A stretch of DNA of 64,000 bases from Cellulomonas sp. KH9. Its GTDB lineage: Bacteria; Actinomycetota; Actinomycetes; Actinomycetales; Cellulomonadaceae. Under the pieces are notes generated by a model. The model saw nothing but the letters and a program-made list of their open reading frames with translations. It did not search any database and was not told where the DNA came from. The position numbers were made by a program, and so were the translations under genes. The stretch spans positions 955,749 through 1,019,748 of the forward strand of contig NZ_FOSE01000001.1 of the NCBI RefSeq assembly GCF_900114185.1, written 5' to 3'. Of the stretch, positions 49,700 through 58,539 are shown piece after piece; position 1 is the first letter of the stretch; each line of letters begins with the position of its first letter.

Positions 49700-50416
49700 A
49701 TGACCACCACCGCACTGGACGCCTACGGGCCCGACGTCCGCGAGGCCGTCGCGCGCGCCCGCGAGAAGGTCAGCGCGCTGCACGCCGAGCTGCCCCGCTG
49801 GGGCCTGGTCGTGTGGACCGCGGGCAACGTCTCGCAGCGTGTGGTCGTCGACCCCGCCGGCCCCAGCGAGCGCGACCTGCTCGTCATCAAGCCGTCGGGC
49901 GTCACGTACGACGAGCTGACGCCGGAGTCGATGGTCGTGTGCGACCTGCAGGCGAACCTCGTCGAGGGGGACCGGGCGCCGTCGTCCGACACGGCCGCGC
50001 ACGCGTACGTCTACACGCACATGCCCCACGTGGGCGGCGTCGTGCACACGCACTCGACGTACGCCACGGCCTGGGCGGCGCGCGCCGAGCCCGTGCCGTG
50101 CGTGCTGACGATGATGGCCGACGAGTTCGGCGGGGACATCCCGATCGGCCCGTTCGCGCTGATCGGCGACGACTCGATCGGGCGCGGCATCGTCGAGACC
50201 CTGCGCGGGTCGCGCAGCCCCGCGGTGCTCATGCGCAACCACGGCCCGTTCACGATCGGCAAGGACGCCAAGGCCGCCGTGAAGGCCGCGGTCATGGTCG
50301 AGGAGGTCGCGCGGACCGTCCACATCAGCCGCCAGCTCGGCGAGCCGCTGCCGATCGCGCAGAGCGACATCGACTCGCTGTACGCCCGCTACCAGAACGT
50401 CTACGGCCAGCACTGA
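49700..50416 (+). CDS. araD: L-ribulose-5-phosphate 4-epimerase
   Basis: The 238-residue class II aldolase-fold protein has [41 protein letters not shown], the zinc-binding [12 protein letters not shown] and [10 protein letters not shown]. It converts L-ribulose-5-phosphate to D-xylulose-5-phosphate. GGAGG precedes the ATG; the 95 bases between araB and araD hold no other gene. The length matches E. coli AraD. Confidence 0.93.
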   Translation: MTTTALDAYGPDVREAVARAREKVSALHAELPRWGLVVWTAGNVSQRVVVDPAGPSERDLLVIKPSGVTYDELTPESMVVCDLQANLVEGDRAPSSDTAAHAYVYTHMPHVGGVVHTHSTYATAWAARAEPVPCVLTMMADEFGGDIPIGPFALIGDDSIGRGIVETLRGSRSPAVLMRNHGPFTIGKDAKAAVKAAVMVEEVARTVHISRQLGEPLPIAQSDIDSLYARYQNVYGQH

Positions 50417-50442
50417 GGCTCGGCCACGAGGGAGATGCACCG

Positions 50443-51951
50443 ATGAGCAAGGCCTACCCGGACCAGGAGATCTGGTTCCTCACGGGCTCGCAGGACCTGT
50501 ACGGCGAGGAGACGCTGCGCCAGGTCGCCGAGCAGTCGCAGGAGGTCGCCGCCGCGCTCGACGCGTCCGGCGACGTCCCGGCGAAGGTCGTCTGGAAGCC
50601 GGTCCTCAAGGACTCGGACTCCATCCGCCGCGCGGTCCTCGACGCCAACTCGGACGACAAGGTCCTCGGCGTCATCACGTGGATGCACACGTTCAGCCCG
50701 GCCAAGATGTGGATCACGGGCCTGGACCTGCTGCGCAAGCCGCTGCTGCACCTGCACACGCAGGCCAACGTCGAGCTGCCGTGGGACAGCATCGACATGG
50801 ACTTCATGAACCTCAACCAGGCCGCGCACGGCGACCGGGAGTACGCGTACATCGCGACGCGGCTGGGCCTGGCCCGGACCACCGTGTCGGGGCACGTCTC
50901 GAACCCGGCCGTGACCGCGCGCATCGGCACGTGGGCCCGCGCGGCGGCCGGCTGGCAGGCCGCGCAGGACCTCACCCTCGTGCGGTTCGGTGACAACATG
51001 CGCAACGTCGCGGTGACCGAGGGCGACAAGACCGAGGCGGAGATCCGCCTGGGCGTGTCGGTCAACACGTGGGGTGTGAACGACCTCGTCGCCGCGGTGG
51101 CGGCCGTCGACGACGCGAGCGTCGACGCGCTGGTCGCGGAGTACGAGGACCTGTACGACGTGGTCCCGGAGCTGCGGCGCGGTGGTGACCGCCACGAGTC
51201 GCTGCGGTACGCGGCCCGCCAGGAGATCGCGCTCGAGCGGTTCCTCACCGAGCGCGGCGCCAAGGCGTTCACGACGAACTTCGAGGACCTGGGCGACCTG
51301 CGCCAGCTGCCCGGCCTGGCCGTGCAGCGGCTCATGGCCAAGGGCTACGGGTTCGGCGCCGAGGGCGACTGGAAGACCGCCGTGCTCGTGCGCGTCGCCA
51401 AGGTGATGGGCGCCGGGCTGCCCGGTGGCGCGTCGCTGATGGAGGACTACACGTACGACCTCACGCCCGGTGCGGAGAAGATCCTCGGCGCGCACATGCT
51501 GGAGATCTGCCCGACCCTCACGACGTCGACGCCGCGCGTGGAGATCCACCCGCTGGGCATCGGCGGCAAGGAGGACCCGGTCCGCATGGTCTTCGACGCC
51601 GACCCCGGCACCGGTGTCGTCGTGTCGATGGCCGACATGCGTGAGCGGTTCCGCCTCACGGCCAACGTCGTCGACCTCGTCCCCCCGACGGCCGACCTGC
51701 CGAACCTGCCGGTCGCGCGTGCCGTGTGGGAGCCCCGCCCGGACTTCACGACGTCCTCCGAGTGCTGGCTGACCGCCGGCGGCGCGCACCACACCGTGCT
51801 GTCGACGGCCGTCGGGATCGAGGCGTGGGAGATCTTCGCCGAGCTCGCGCGCACCGAGCTGCTGGTCATCGACGAGGCGACCACGCGTCGCGGGTTCGCC
51901 GACCAGGTGCGCTGGAACCAGGTGTACTACCGGGTCGCACAGGGCCTCTGA
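50443..51951 (+). CDS. araA: L-arabinose isomerase
   Basis: The 502-residue enzyme isomerises L-arabinose to L-ribulose. Family landmarks are [19 protein letters not shown] at the start, [34 protein letters not shown]-type sequence, [15 protein letters not shown], and [22 protein letters not shown] with the metal-binding Glu/His later ([17 protein letters not shown]). Length equals E. coli AraA. It is the last gene of araBDA and is followed by a strong terminator. Confidence 0.96.
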   Translation: MSKAYPDQEIWFLTGSQDLYGEETLRQVAEQSQEVAAALDASGDVPAKVVWKPVLKDSDSIRRAVLDANSDDKVLGVITWMHTFSPAKMWITGLDLLRKPLLHLHTQANVELPWDSIDMDFMNLNQAAHGDREYAYIATRLGLARTTVSGHVSNPAVTARIGTWARAAAGWQAAQDLTLVRFGDNMRNVAVTEGDKTEAEIRLGVSVNTWGVNDLVAAVAAVDDASVDALVAEYEDLYDVVPELRRGGDRHESLRYAARQEIALERFLTERGAKAFTTNFEDLGDLRQLPGLAVQRLMAKGYGFGAEGDWKTAVLVRVAKVMGAGLPGGASLMEDYTYDLTPGAEKILGAHMLEICPTLTTSTPRVEIHPLGIGGKEDPVRMVFDADPGTGVVVSMADMRERFRLTANVVDLVPPTADLPNLPVARAVWEPRPDFTTSSECWLTAGGAHHTVLSTAVGIEAWEIFAELARTELLVIDEATTRRGFADQVRWNQVYYRVAQGL

Positions 51952-51968
51952 CCTCCCGGTCCGACCCC

Positions 51969-52008
51969 GAGGGCGGGTGCGGCGGCTGCGGCCGGCGCAC
52001 CCGCCCTC
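51969..52008 (+). terminator. Terminator of araBDA
   Basis: A perfect 13-bp stem, GAGGGCGGGTGCG / CGCACCCGCCCTC, with a 14-base loop starts 17 bases after the araA stop. Confidence 0.8.
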
Positions 52009-52186
52009 GTGCGTGCGGGCCCTCCGTGCCGCGCGCGACGTGCACACCGCCACGAAACCACCTCTGACGTGCGACATCACCCGGTCCGCCGATGCGCGCA
52101 CCCCGTCCGCGTCGTACGGTCGGAGGAGCACGTCAACGGTGACGTGCGCAGCGCGTCGACGGTGACGCGCAGAAGGGAGCGTCGTC

Positions 52187-52291
52187 GTGCGGACGCACTC
52201 ACGGACGCTGGTCTGGGCCCTGCGGGCCTTCCTCGCCACCACGGGGGCCCTGCTCATCGTGGTCGTCGACGCGGTGCTGAGCAGCCCGTGA
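52187..52291 (+). CDS. Possible 34-residue single-helix membrane peptide
   Basis: A GTG preceded by AGAAGGGAG opens a 34-codon frame. The product has a basic N-terminus (RTHSRTLVWALR), one hydrophobic helix (AFLATTGALLIVVVDAVL) and ends SSP. It lies opposite the 3' end of the leftward membrane-protein gene, overlapping it by 93 bases. The good ribosome-binding site and membrane-like composition support it; its size and antisense position leave doubt. Confidence 0.4.
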   Translation: MRTHSRTLVWALRAFLATTGALLIVVVDAVLSSP

Positions 52292-53185
52292 CGCCCTCGC
52301 GTCCGCCGTGGCGGACGCGAGCAGCACCACGAGCGCGACCCCGCCGGTCCAGACCGTCGCCGCCACGAGGCCCGCGCTCACGTGGTCGACCACCAGGGCC
52401 ACCACCGGGTCGCCCAGGACCGCCGCCGCCGGCCCGGCGAGCACGGCGGCGCGCACCACGCGCACGCCGACGAGCACGGCGCTCGCACCGAGGACCGCGG
52501 CCCCGGCGACCCAGGCCGTGGCGCGCGCCCGGCGGCGGGCGAGGGCCACCGCGCCCGCCGCCGCCGCGCCGGCCGCCCAGGGTGCCCACGCCGCGGCGCC
52601 CTCCGCCCGGCCCACCGTGCGCTGCAGCCGCTCGGTGGTGCCGCCGTCCAGCACCGGCACGACGACGGTCACGTGCGGGACCACGGCGTCCGGGACGCCG
52701 GCGGCGACCACGCCACCGCGCACGACGTCCGCCACGCGCGTGAGGTCCAGCGTCGTGCGGCCCTGGTCGTCGACGCGGGCCGCCGCGTCGGGGTCGTCGC
52801 GCAGCGTGCCGACGAGCTGCCGGTGGAACGTCCGGTTGACCGCGACCCACACCGCACCGAACCCGTCGGAGTCGACCACCTCGACCGACCGCTCGTGCAC
52901 CACGTCGCCGATGCGGCGCTCGACGTCCGCGGCGGCGTCGTCGCCCAGCGTGCCCGGCAGCAGCCCGACCACGTCGTCCAGCGGCAGCGCCGCCACGACG
53001 CCGCCCGCGACCCGGTCCGCCACCGCCCCCTGGAGCCGGGGGTCCGCGGCGAGCGGCGCCACCAGGCGCACCCAGTCGTCCGTGTCCAGCAGCGTGCTGC
53101 GGGTCCACGTGCCGACGAGCGCGACCGGCGTGGTCACGAACGTGAGCACGACGAGGACCGCGACGACCCCCGGCCGGCTGAGCAC
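52199..53185 (-). CDS. Membrane protein of unknown function
   Basis: The 328-residue protein has an N-terminal membrane helix (GVVAVLVVLTFVTTPVALVG), an extracytoplasmic region of about 190 residues (VRLVAPLAADPRLQGAVADRV, VNRTFHRQLVGTLRDD) and C-terminal hydrophobic segments around 215-300. This layout is common in actinobacterial conserved membrane proteins, but no function is known. The last 30 residues are hydrophilic (Asp/Glu/Arg/Gln) and lie antisense to the small frame at 52187, so the true C-terminus may be shorter in relatives. The start was placed at GTG before the first helix. Confidence 0.7.
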   Translation of the reverse strand: MLSRPGVVAVLVVLTFVTTPVALVGTWTRSTLLDTDDWVRLVAPLAADPRLQGAVADRVAGGVVAALPLDDVVGLLPGTLGDDAAADVERRIGDVVHERSVEVVDSDGFGAVWVAVNRTFHRQLVGTLRDDPDAAARVDDQGRTTLDLTRVADVVRGGVVAAGVPDAVVPHVTVVVPVLDGGTTERLQRTVGRAEGAAAWAPWAAGAAAAGAVALARRRARATAWVAGAAVLGASAVLVGVRVVRAAVLAGPAAAVLGDPVVALVVDHVSAGLVAATVWTGGVALVVLLASATADARASRAAQHRVDDHDEQGPRGGEEGPQGPDQRP

Positions 53186-53303
53186 GCGCCGATCCTGCCC
53201 GATGGCCCGCCTGCCGGCACGCCGGACGTCGGCGGTGGACGGCCAGGTCGGCGCCCGCTCGCGGGCCGGGGAGCGAGGGCGGGACCCGTCCGCGCCCGAG
53301 GCG

Positions 53304-53342
53304 GGCGAATCATGGCGAATCGGACGGTTCAGGACGCATACT
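53304..53342 (+). promoter_or_regulatory. Promoter region with 10-bp-spaced direct repeats
   Basis: GGCGAATC occurs at 53304 and again at 53314, exactly one helical turn apart, followed by a -10-like CATACT at 53337-53342. It lies about 45 bases before the gene at 53386. The repeats may be bound by a head-to-tail regulator. Confidence 0.35.
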
Positions 53343-53385
53343 GTCCAGGACGTGCGTCGGTACGGCGCACCGGGGAGGGTTCGGC

Positions 53386-54603
53386 ATGCACACGCAGCGA
53401 CGCGGCAGAGCGGAGACGTGGGTCCTCCGCGTCCTGCTCGCCGCGTTGGGCGGTCTGCTGCTGCTCCTGGTCCAGGTCGCCGCGGGGGACGGTGCCCACG
53501 CGCGGACCCCCGGGGAGGCGCCCGCCCTGCCGGCCGCGGCGGTCGCCCGGGGGGCGGGTCCCGCGCTCGGTGGCGCCGTCGCGCACGCCGCCACGGGGGA
53601 CCCCGGAGCCCCGACGGGGTCCACGGACCCGGACGGGACCACGGTTCCTGACGCGTCGACGGTCCCGGACGGTTCCACCGTGCCGCCGGAGGCCTCCGAT
53701 CCCCCGGGGGACCCTGCGCCCGTGGACCCGGCTCCGGTGGACCCGGCTCCGGTGGACCCGGCTCCGGTGGACCCGGCTCCGGTGGACCCGGCTCCGGTGG
53801 ACCCGGCCCCGGTGGACCCGGCCCCGGTGGACCCGGCCCCGGTGGACCCGGCGCCGCCGGTCGACGCGCCGGCCGTCGAGCCCGCGCCGGACGAGCCCGC
53901 ACCGCCCGCGACCGACGAGCCGGTCCAGGATCCCGCGACCGTGCGACCGGTCGCCGGCACCGACCGGGAGACCGTCACGCGCACGGACCCGGCGCTGCCC
54001 GCCACGGCCACCCTCGTCCCGACCGACCGTGCCGTCCTGGACCCCGTCGCCGCGGTACCGACCCCGGACGAGGTCACCGCCGCGGGCGCCGCCGCCCTGC
54101 TGCTGCGCGAGCTGCGCGCCTCCCCGCGGGAGCAGGGTCCCGCGGCCCTGGTGCGCCCCGAGCCCTCGGTGGCGTCGCCGGCCGACGCGTCGAGCGTCGG
54201 CACGACGGCCGCGCTCATCGAGACCGTCGCACCCGCCCCGGCGACCGTCACGTCGCCGGCCCTGCGGACGCCCTGGCCCACGGCGCCCGGCCCTGTCGGA
54301 CCCCAGCCCGAGGCCCCGGCCGTCGTCACGGCCACGCCCCACTCCTCGCCGGGCCAGGTCGCGCTCGCGTCGACCCCGACGGTCCCGACCGTGCTGGTCG
54401 AGCGGCCCACGACGCCCGCGCCGGTGGCGCTCGCGACCCGGGGCGGCACACCCGGCGCCGGTGCCGTCACGCCGCGTGCCGGCCCCGCCGCCGCTCCGGT
54501 GCCCCGCCTGCGACCGGTCGTCCCCGCACGCGTGACGACGTCCCCGTCGTCCGACGTGCTGCCGACCGATCCCGAGCGCGACGTCCTGCCGATCCCTGCC
54601 TGA
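53386..54603 (+). CDS. Secreted or membrane-tethered Pro-rich repeat protein
   Basis: The 405-residue protein has a basic N-terminus and one hydrophobic segment (VLRVLLAALGGLLLLLVQVA), acting as signal peptide or anchor. The rest is rich in Pro, Ala, Asp, Val and Thr. Nine tandem APVDP pentapeptides occupy about residues 111-155. There is no LPXTG motif, no second membrane helix, no cysteine and no recognised domain. It looks like an extended cell-wall-spanning stalk. GGGGAGGG precedes the ATG. Function is unknown. Confidence 0.65.
   Translation: MHTQRRGRAETWVLRVLLAALGGLLLLLVQVAAGDGAHARTPGEAPALPAAAVARGAGPALGGAVAHAATGDPGAPTGSTDPDGTTVPDASTVPDGSTVPPEASDPPGDPAPVDPAPVDPAPVDPAPVDPAPVDPAPVDPAPVDPAPVDPAPVDPAPPVDAPAVEPAPDEPAPPATDEPVQDPATVRPVAGTDRETVTRTDPALPATATLVPTDRAVLDPVAAVPTPDEVTAAGAAALLLRELRASPREQGPAALVRPEPSVASPADASSVGTTAALIETVAPAPATVTSPALRTPWPTAPGPVGPQPEAPAVVTATPHSSPGQVALASTPTVPTVLVERPTTPAPVALATRGGTPGAGAVTPRAGPAAAPVPRLRPVVPARVTTSPSSDVLPTDPERDVLPIPA
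53716..53850 (+). repeat. Nine 15-bp tandem repeats encoding APVDP
   Basis: Nine consecutive copies of GCTCCGGTGGACCCG, the first and last three with single changes. The near identity at the DNA level points to recent expansion. Confidence 0.92.
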
Positions 54604-54649
54604 CCGGACGGACGCGCCGCGCGCGACGTCCGGCGCCCCTCGTGGCGCC
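54604..54649 (+). terminator. Stem-loops after the repeat-protein gene
   Basis: CCGGACG / CGTCCGG (54604-54633) and GGCGCC / GGCGCC (54632-54649) form two overlapping stem-loops directly after the stop codon; either may terminate transcription. Confidence 0.35.
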
Positions 54650-54673
54650 CCGGTTCCCCAGGCAAGGAAGTCG

Positions 54674-55081
54674 ATGATGCACACGTACCTCCGCAGCGCG
54701 CTGCCGACCACCCGCCTCGCCGCCGGTCTCGCCCTCGCCACCGCGGGCGCGCTCCTCAGCGGCAGCGGCCACCTCCTGCCCGGCGCGCTCCTGCTGGCCG
54801 CCGCCGCGGGCACCGCCGTCGTCCACCGGCACCGGCCCCGCCGGGTGCAGGCCCCGGACGCCGCTCGGGCGACGCCCGCACCCCTCCTGCCGACGCAGCG
54901 CCGCGCGCCGCAGCCGGTGTCCGGCCACCCGGCGGTCGCCGGGACCGGCACGGCCCAGCCCGTCGCTACCGGCGCCGCCGGTGCGGCGCCGGTGCCGCCC
55001 GGTGCCGGCACCCCCACCGACCTGCGGGTGCTGCCGCACGGCGCGCTGCCCCGTCAGCGGCGGCCCTCCGCGGGATCCTGA
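54674..55081 (+). CDS. Small membrane protein of unknown function
   Basis: The 135-residue protein has two hydrophobic stretches (about residues 14-30 and 35-50) followed by a basic, Pro/Ala-rich cytoplasmic or exported tail that ends in RQRRPSAGS. It is next to the Pro-rich repeat protein and shares its compositional style. AAGGAAG precedes the ATG. No family was recognised. Confidence 0.6.
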   Translation: MMHTYLRSALPTTRLAAGLALATAGALLSGSGHLLPGALLLAAAAGTAVVHRHRPRRVQAPDAARATPAPLLPTQRRAPQPVSGHPAVAGTGTAQPVATGAAGAAPVPPGAGTPTDLRVLPHGALPRQRRPSAGS

Positions 55082-55121
55082 CGGCGCTCACGGCACCGCC
55101 GCGGCCCCGGCGCGCGGGCCG

Positions 55122-55145
55122 GGCGCGGGCACCGGTGCCCGCGCC
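55122..55145. terminator. Bidirectional terminator between convergent genes
   Basis: GGCGCGGGCACC / GGTGCCCGCGCC form a perfect 24-bp palindrome between the genes ending at 55081 and 55189. Confidence 0.5.
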
Positions 55146-55188
55146 GTCGGGTCGTGCGCCGCGGGCGGCCGACCGGCGAGCCGGCGCG

Positions 55189-56283
55189 TCAGCGCGTGGC
55201 GTCGAGCCGGGCCAGCTCCTCCGCCACGTCGAACCCCGGGACCGGCCACCCGAGGTCGAGGTCGGCGAGCGCCCGGTGCAGCAGGGCGCTGACCGCGAGC
55301 CGGGCGTACCACCTGTCGTCGGCCGGGACGACGAACCAGGGGGCCGCGTCGGTGCTGGTCCGGTCGAGCACGTCCTGGTAGGCCGCCTCGTACGCGGGGC
55401 GCCGGGCCCGCGCGTCGACGTCCGACGGCGCGTACTTCCACAGCTTGTCCGGCCGCTCGAGCCGCTCGCGCAGCCGCCGGAGCTGCTCGTCGGGGGAGAC
55501 CCACAGCAGCACCTTGACCACCGTCGTCCCGGAGGCCACGGCCTTCGCCTCGAACCGGTTGATCTCGTCGTACCGGCCCTCCCAGACGTCGGGCGCGACC
55601 AGCCCGTCCACGCGCGCCACGAGCACGTCCTCGTAGTGGGAGCGGTCGAACACGCCGATGCGGCCGGGCCGGGGCAGGGCTCGCCGGATGCGCCACAGGT
55701 AGTGGTGCCGGGCCTCCTCGGGCGTCGGGGCGCCGAACGCGTGCAGGGCGACGCCCTGGGGGTCCACGAGGCCGAGCACGTGCCGCACGATCCCGCCCTT
55801 GCCGGACGTGTCCAGGCCCTGGAGCACCAGCAGCACGGACCGGTCGCCCCCGGTGCGTCCGTGGGCGTACAGACGCTCCTGCAGCTCGGCCAGCTCACCG
55901 CCGATCGCGCCGAGCGCCTCCCGGGTCTGCGCGCGCGACGCGTCGAAGCCCGGCGTGCCGGCGGCGTCCAGCTCCGTCAGGACGAACCCGGGGCGCACGC
56001 GCAGCAGCTCGATCGCGGCGTCCCGCTGCACGGCCAGGCCCTCGACCGTCGCCTCGCGGGCCGCGGCGGACCGTGCGGCGGCCTTCCGCTCGGCCTCGGC
56101 GGCCTTCCGCTCGGCCTTCTCGACCTTGCGCGCGGCCTTCGCCAACTTCTCGGCGGCCTTCTGGCGTGCCTTGCGGCCCGCCTTGCCCTCGTGCTTCCCG
56201 GTGCCCTGGGCGTCGGGCCCCTTCCGGGACGCCTTCGTGCCCGACGACTTCTCGGACGCCTTCGTGCCGGACTTCTTCGCCAT
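55189..56283 (-). CDS. ppk2: Polyphosphate kinase 2 family protein with Lys/Ala-rich tail
   Basis: The 364-residue protein transfers phosphate between polyphosphate and nucleotides. The PPK2 core (about 85-360) has Walker A GLDTSGKGG at 156-164, lid residues near HHYLWRIRRALP, and Walker B VFDRSHYEDVL with Asp213. The N-terminal 75 residues are rich in Lys, Ala and Glu and predicted to form a charged helix, absent from typical PPK2 proteins of about 280-300 residues. The tail could bind polyphosphate or nucleic acid (inference). It follows the trkH-trkA pair by 49 bases and may share their transcript. Confidence 0.88.
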   Translation of the reverse strand: MAKKSGTKASEKSSGTKASRKGPDAQGTGKHEGKAGRKARQKAAEKLAKAARKVEKAERKAAEAERKAAARSAAAREATVEGLAVQRDAAIELLRVRPGFVLTELDAAGTPGFDASRAQTREALGAIGGELAELQERLYAHGRTGGDRSVLLVLQGLDTSGKGGIVRHVLGLVDPQGVALHAFGAPTPEEARHHYLWRIRRALPRPGRIGVFDRSHYEDVLVARVDGLVAPDVWEGRYDEINRFEAKAVASGTTVVKVLLWVSPDEQLRRLRERLERPDKLWKYAPSDVDARARRPAYEAAYQDVLDRTSTDAAPWFVVPADDRWYARLAVSALLHRALADLDLGWPVPGFDVAEELARLDATR

Positions 56284-56332
56284 GGTGGTCTCCTGGTCGA
56301 GGGGCGACGTGCGGGCCGGGCGGGTGAGCAGG

Positions 56333-57040
56333 TCAGGGCCGGGCGGCGAACCTCTCGAGCAGGTCGGCGTGACCGCCGACGATGACCAGGTCGTTCGCCG
56401 AGATGCGTGTCTCGGGGGTGGCGTACTGGAAGTCGATGCCCGGTGACTTCACCCCGATGATGGTGACGCCGTAGCGCTCGCGCACGCGGGACTGGGCCAG
56501 CGTGAAGCCCTGCGTCTCCTTGGGCGGGCGCATCTTGACGACCGTGAACCCGTCCTCGACCTCGATGTAGTCGAGCATCTTGCCGCTCACGAGGTGCGCG
56601 ACGCGGGACCCGGCGTCGGCCTCCGGCAGGACGACGTGGTGCGCGCCGATGCGCTGCAGGATCCGGGCGTGCTCGGAGCTGATGGCCTTGGCCCAGATCT
56701 GCGGCACGCCGATGTCGACGAGGTTGCCGGTGATGAGCACCGACGCCTCGAGGTAGGACCCGACGCCGACGACGGCGACGGGGAACTCCCGGGCGCCGAG
56801 CTGCTCGAGCGCCTCGGGGTTGACCGCGTCGGCCTCGACGAGCGGGACGCGCCCGGACCACTGGGCGACCAGCTCCGGGCTGCGCTCGACCGCCAGCACG
56901 TCCTGCCCGAGCCGGTCGAGGGTCGCGGCGATGGCCGACCCGAACCGTCCGAGCCCGATGACCAGGACGCCGGATCCCTTCCGCGGGGTGCGCGGTGCGG
57001 TGCGCGGCTCGCCGCCGCCCGCGCGCAGGCTGTCAGCCAA
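56333..57040 (-). CDS. TrkA/KtrA-type potassium channel regulatory subunit
   Basis: The 235-residue cytoplasmic protein has an N-terminal RCK_N Rossmann domain (VLVIGLGRFGSAIAATLDRLG, acidic VEADAVNPEAL) and a C-terminal RCK_C domain (about 155-235; VIGVKSPGIDFQYATPETRI). It gates the membrane partner in response to nucleotides. About 20 extra N-terminal residues precede the fold. The gene overlaps the TrkH-type gene by 8 bases. Confidence 0.9.
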   Translation of the reverse strand: MADSLRAGGGEPRTAPRTPRKGSGVLVIGLGRFGSAIAATLDRLGQDVLAVERSPELVAQWSGRVPLVEADAVNPEALEQLGAREFPVAVVGVGSYLEASVLITGNLVDIGVPQIWAKAISSEHARILQRIGAHHVVLPEADAGSRVAHLVSGKMLDYIEVEDGFTVVKMRPPKETQGFTLAQSRVRERYGVTIIGVKSPGIDFQYATPETRISANDLVIVGGHADLLERFAARP

Positions 57041-58406
57041 TGATGGGCCTCTCCTCCGGGTAGCGGATCACACGACGACGGTTGCGCAGCGCGAGCGCCG
57101 CGGCAAGCGTCATCGTGCCGGTCCGGCCGATGAACATGAGAACGACGAGGACGTACTTCGCGGGTGTCGGCAGGTCGGCGGTGATCCCGGTCGACAGGCC
57201 GCACGTCGCGAACGCCGAGATGACCTCGAACAGGACGCGGTCGAGCGTCAGCCCGGTCATGGCGAGCAGCAGCAGGGACGCGATCAGCACGATGGTGGCG
57301 GAGATGAAGCCGACCGCGATGGCGACCTGCAGCGTCTCGCGCGGGATCCGGCGCCCGAACGCCTCGACGTCGCGGTCGCCGCGCCCCTCGGCGACGATCG
57401 CGAGGAGCATGACGGCCAGGGTCGTCACCTTGATGCCGCCGGCGGTCGACGCCGAGCCGCCGCCGACGAACATCAGGGCGTCGAGCAGCAGCCACGTGCC
57501 CTCGTGCATCTGCCCGACGTCGACCGTCGAGAACCCGCCCGAGCGCGGCATGACGCCGGCGAACAGCGAGGCGAGGATCGTCCCGCCACCGTCGAGCGGG
57601 TGGAACGTGCCGGGGTTGGTCCACTCGAACGCCGCGACCACCACCGAGCCGAAGACCACCAGTCCGACGCTCGTGGTGATCGTCAGCTTGGAGTGCAGGC
57701 TCCAGCGCCCGGGCGAGCGCAGGTAGTGGGCGACGTTGAGGATGACCGGGAACCCGAGGGACCCGATGAACACGCCGACGATGATCGGCAGCAGCATCCA
57801 CCAGTCCGAGACGAACGGCGCGAGCCCCTCGGGGGTCGGCACGAAGCCGGCGTTGTTGAAGGCCGAGATCGCGTAGAACAGGGCGTGCCACGCGGCCGTG
57901 CCCGGCGGCTCGCCGTGCACCAGCAGGCGCGGGAGCAGCACCAGGGCGATCGCGACCTCGAGCACGGTCGACGTGATGATGACCGTCCGGACGAGCGAGC
58001 CGACCTCGCCCAGGCGGGTCACCTTGGTCTCGGAGGAGACCAGCAGGCGCTGGGTGAGCCCGATGCGGCGTGACACGGCCATGCCGAGCAGGGACGCCAG
58101 GGTCATGACGCCCAGGCCGCCGATCTTGATCGCGACGAGGATGACGGTCAGCCCCCAGCCGGACCAGTACTCACCCGTGGGCACCACGACCAGACCGGTG
58201 ACGGTCGTCGCGGACGTCGCGGTGAACAGTGCGTCGACCAGGGGTGCGCGCTCCCCGCTCGCCGTCGCGAACGGCAGTCGCAGCAGGACCGTGATCCCGC
58301 CGATGACCAGCGCGAACACCCCGAGGGCGAGGCGGGCCGGCGACTGCCGCGCGGACCGGTCGACGTACTCGCGAGCACGCCACAGCAGGCCGGGCCCCGC
58401 TGCCAT
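57033..58406 (-). CDS. TrkH/KtrB-type potassium uptake protein
   Basis: The 457-residue membrane protein has four pore repeats with selectivity-filter-like segments: FTATSATTVTGLVVV, YAISAFNNAGFVP, SASTAGGIKVTTLA and FATCGLSTGI. These match KtrB/TrkH ion translocators. GGGAGG precedes the ATG, chosen over longer GTG-rich extensions. With the RCK protein it forms a regulated K+ (possibly Na+-dependent) importer. Confidence 0.92.
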   Translation of the reverse strand: MAAGPGLLWRAREYVDRSARQSPARLALGVFALVIGGITVLLRLPFATASGERAPLVDALFTATSATTVTGLVVVPTGEYWSGWGLTVILVAIKIGGLGVMTLASLLGMAVSRRIGLTQRLLVSSETKVTRLGEVGSLVRTVIITSTVLEVAIALVLLPRLLVHGEPPGTAAWHALFYAISAFNNAGFVPTPEGLAPFVSDWWMLLPIIVGVFIGSLGFPVILNVAHYLRSPGRWSLHSKLTITTSVGLVVFGSVVVAAFEWTNPGTFHPLDGGGTILASLFAGVMPRSGGFSTVDVGQMHEGTWLLLDALMFVGGGSASTAGGIKVTTLAVMLLAIVAEGRGDRDVEAFGRRIPRETLQVAIAVGFISATIVLIASLLLLAMTGLTLDRVLFEVISAFATCGLSTGITADLPTPAKYVLVVLMFIGRTGTMTLAAALALRNRRRVIRYPEERPIIG

Positions 58407-58539
58407 CCCGCCTCCCGCTGATCGTGCCGACAGCACACTCTGGCACGCGCGGACCGGGGCCACGCGCGCACGGGACCGCGTGCGCACCCTGCGGCACGTC
58501 GGGTCGACACGTGGGGCGTGCGATGGGACGGTGTGGCCC

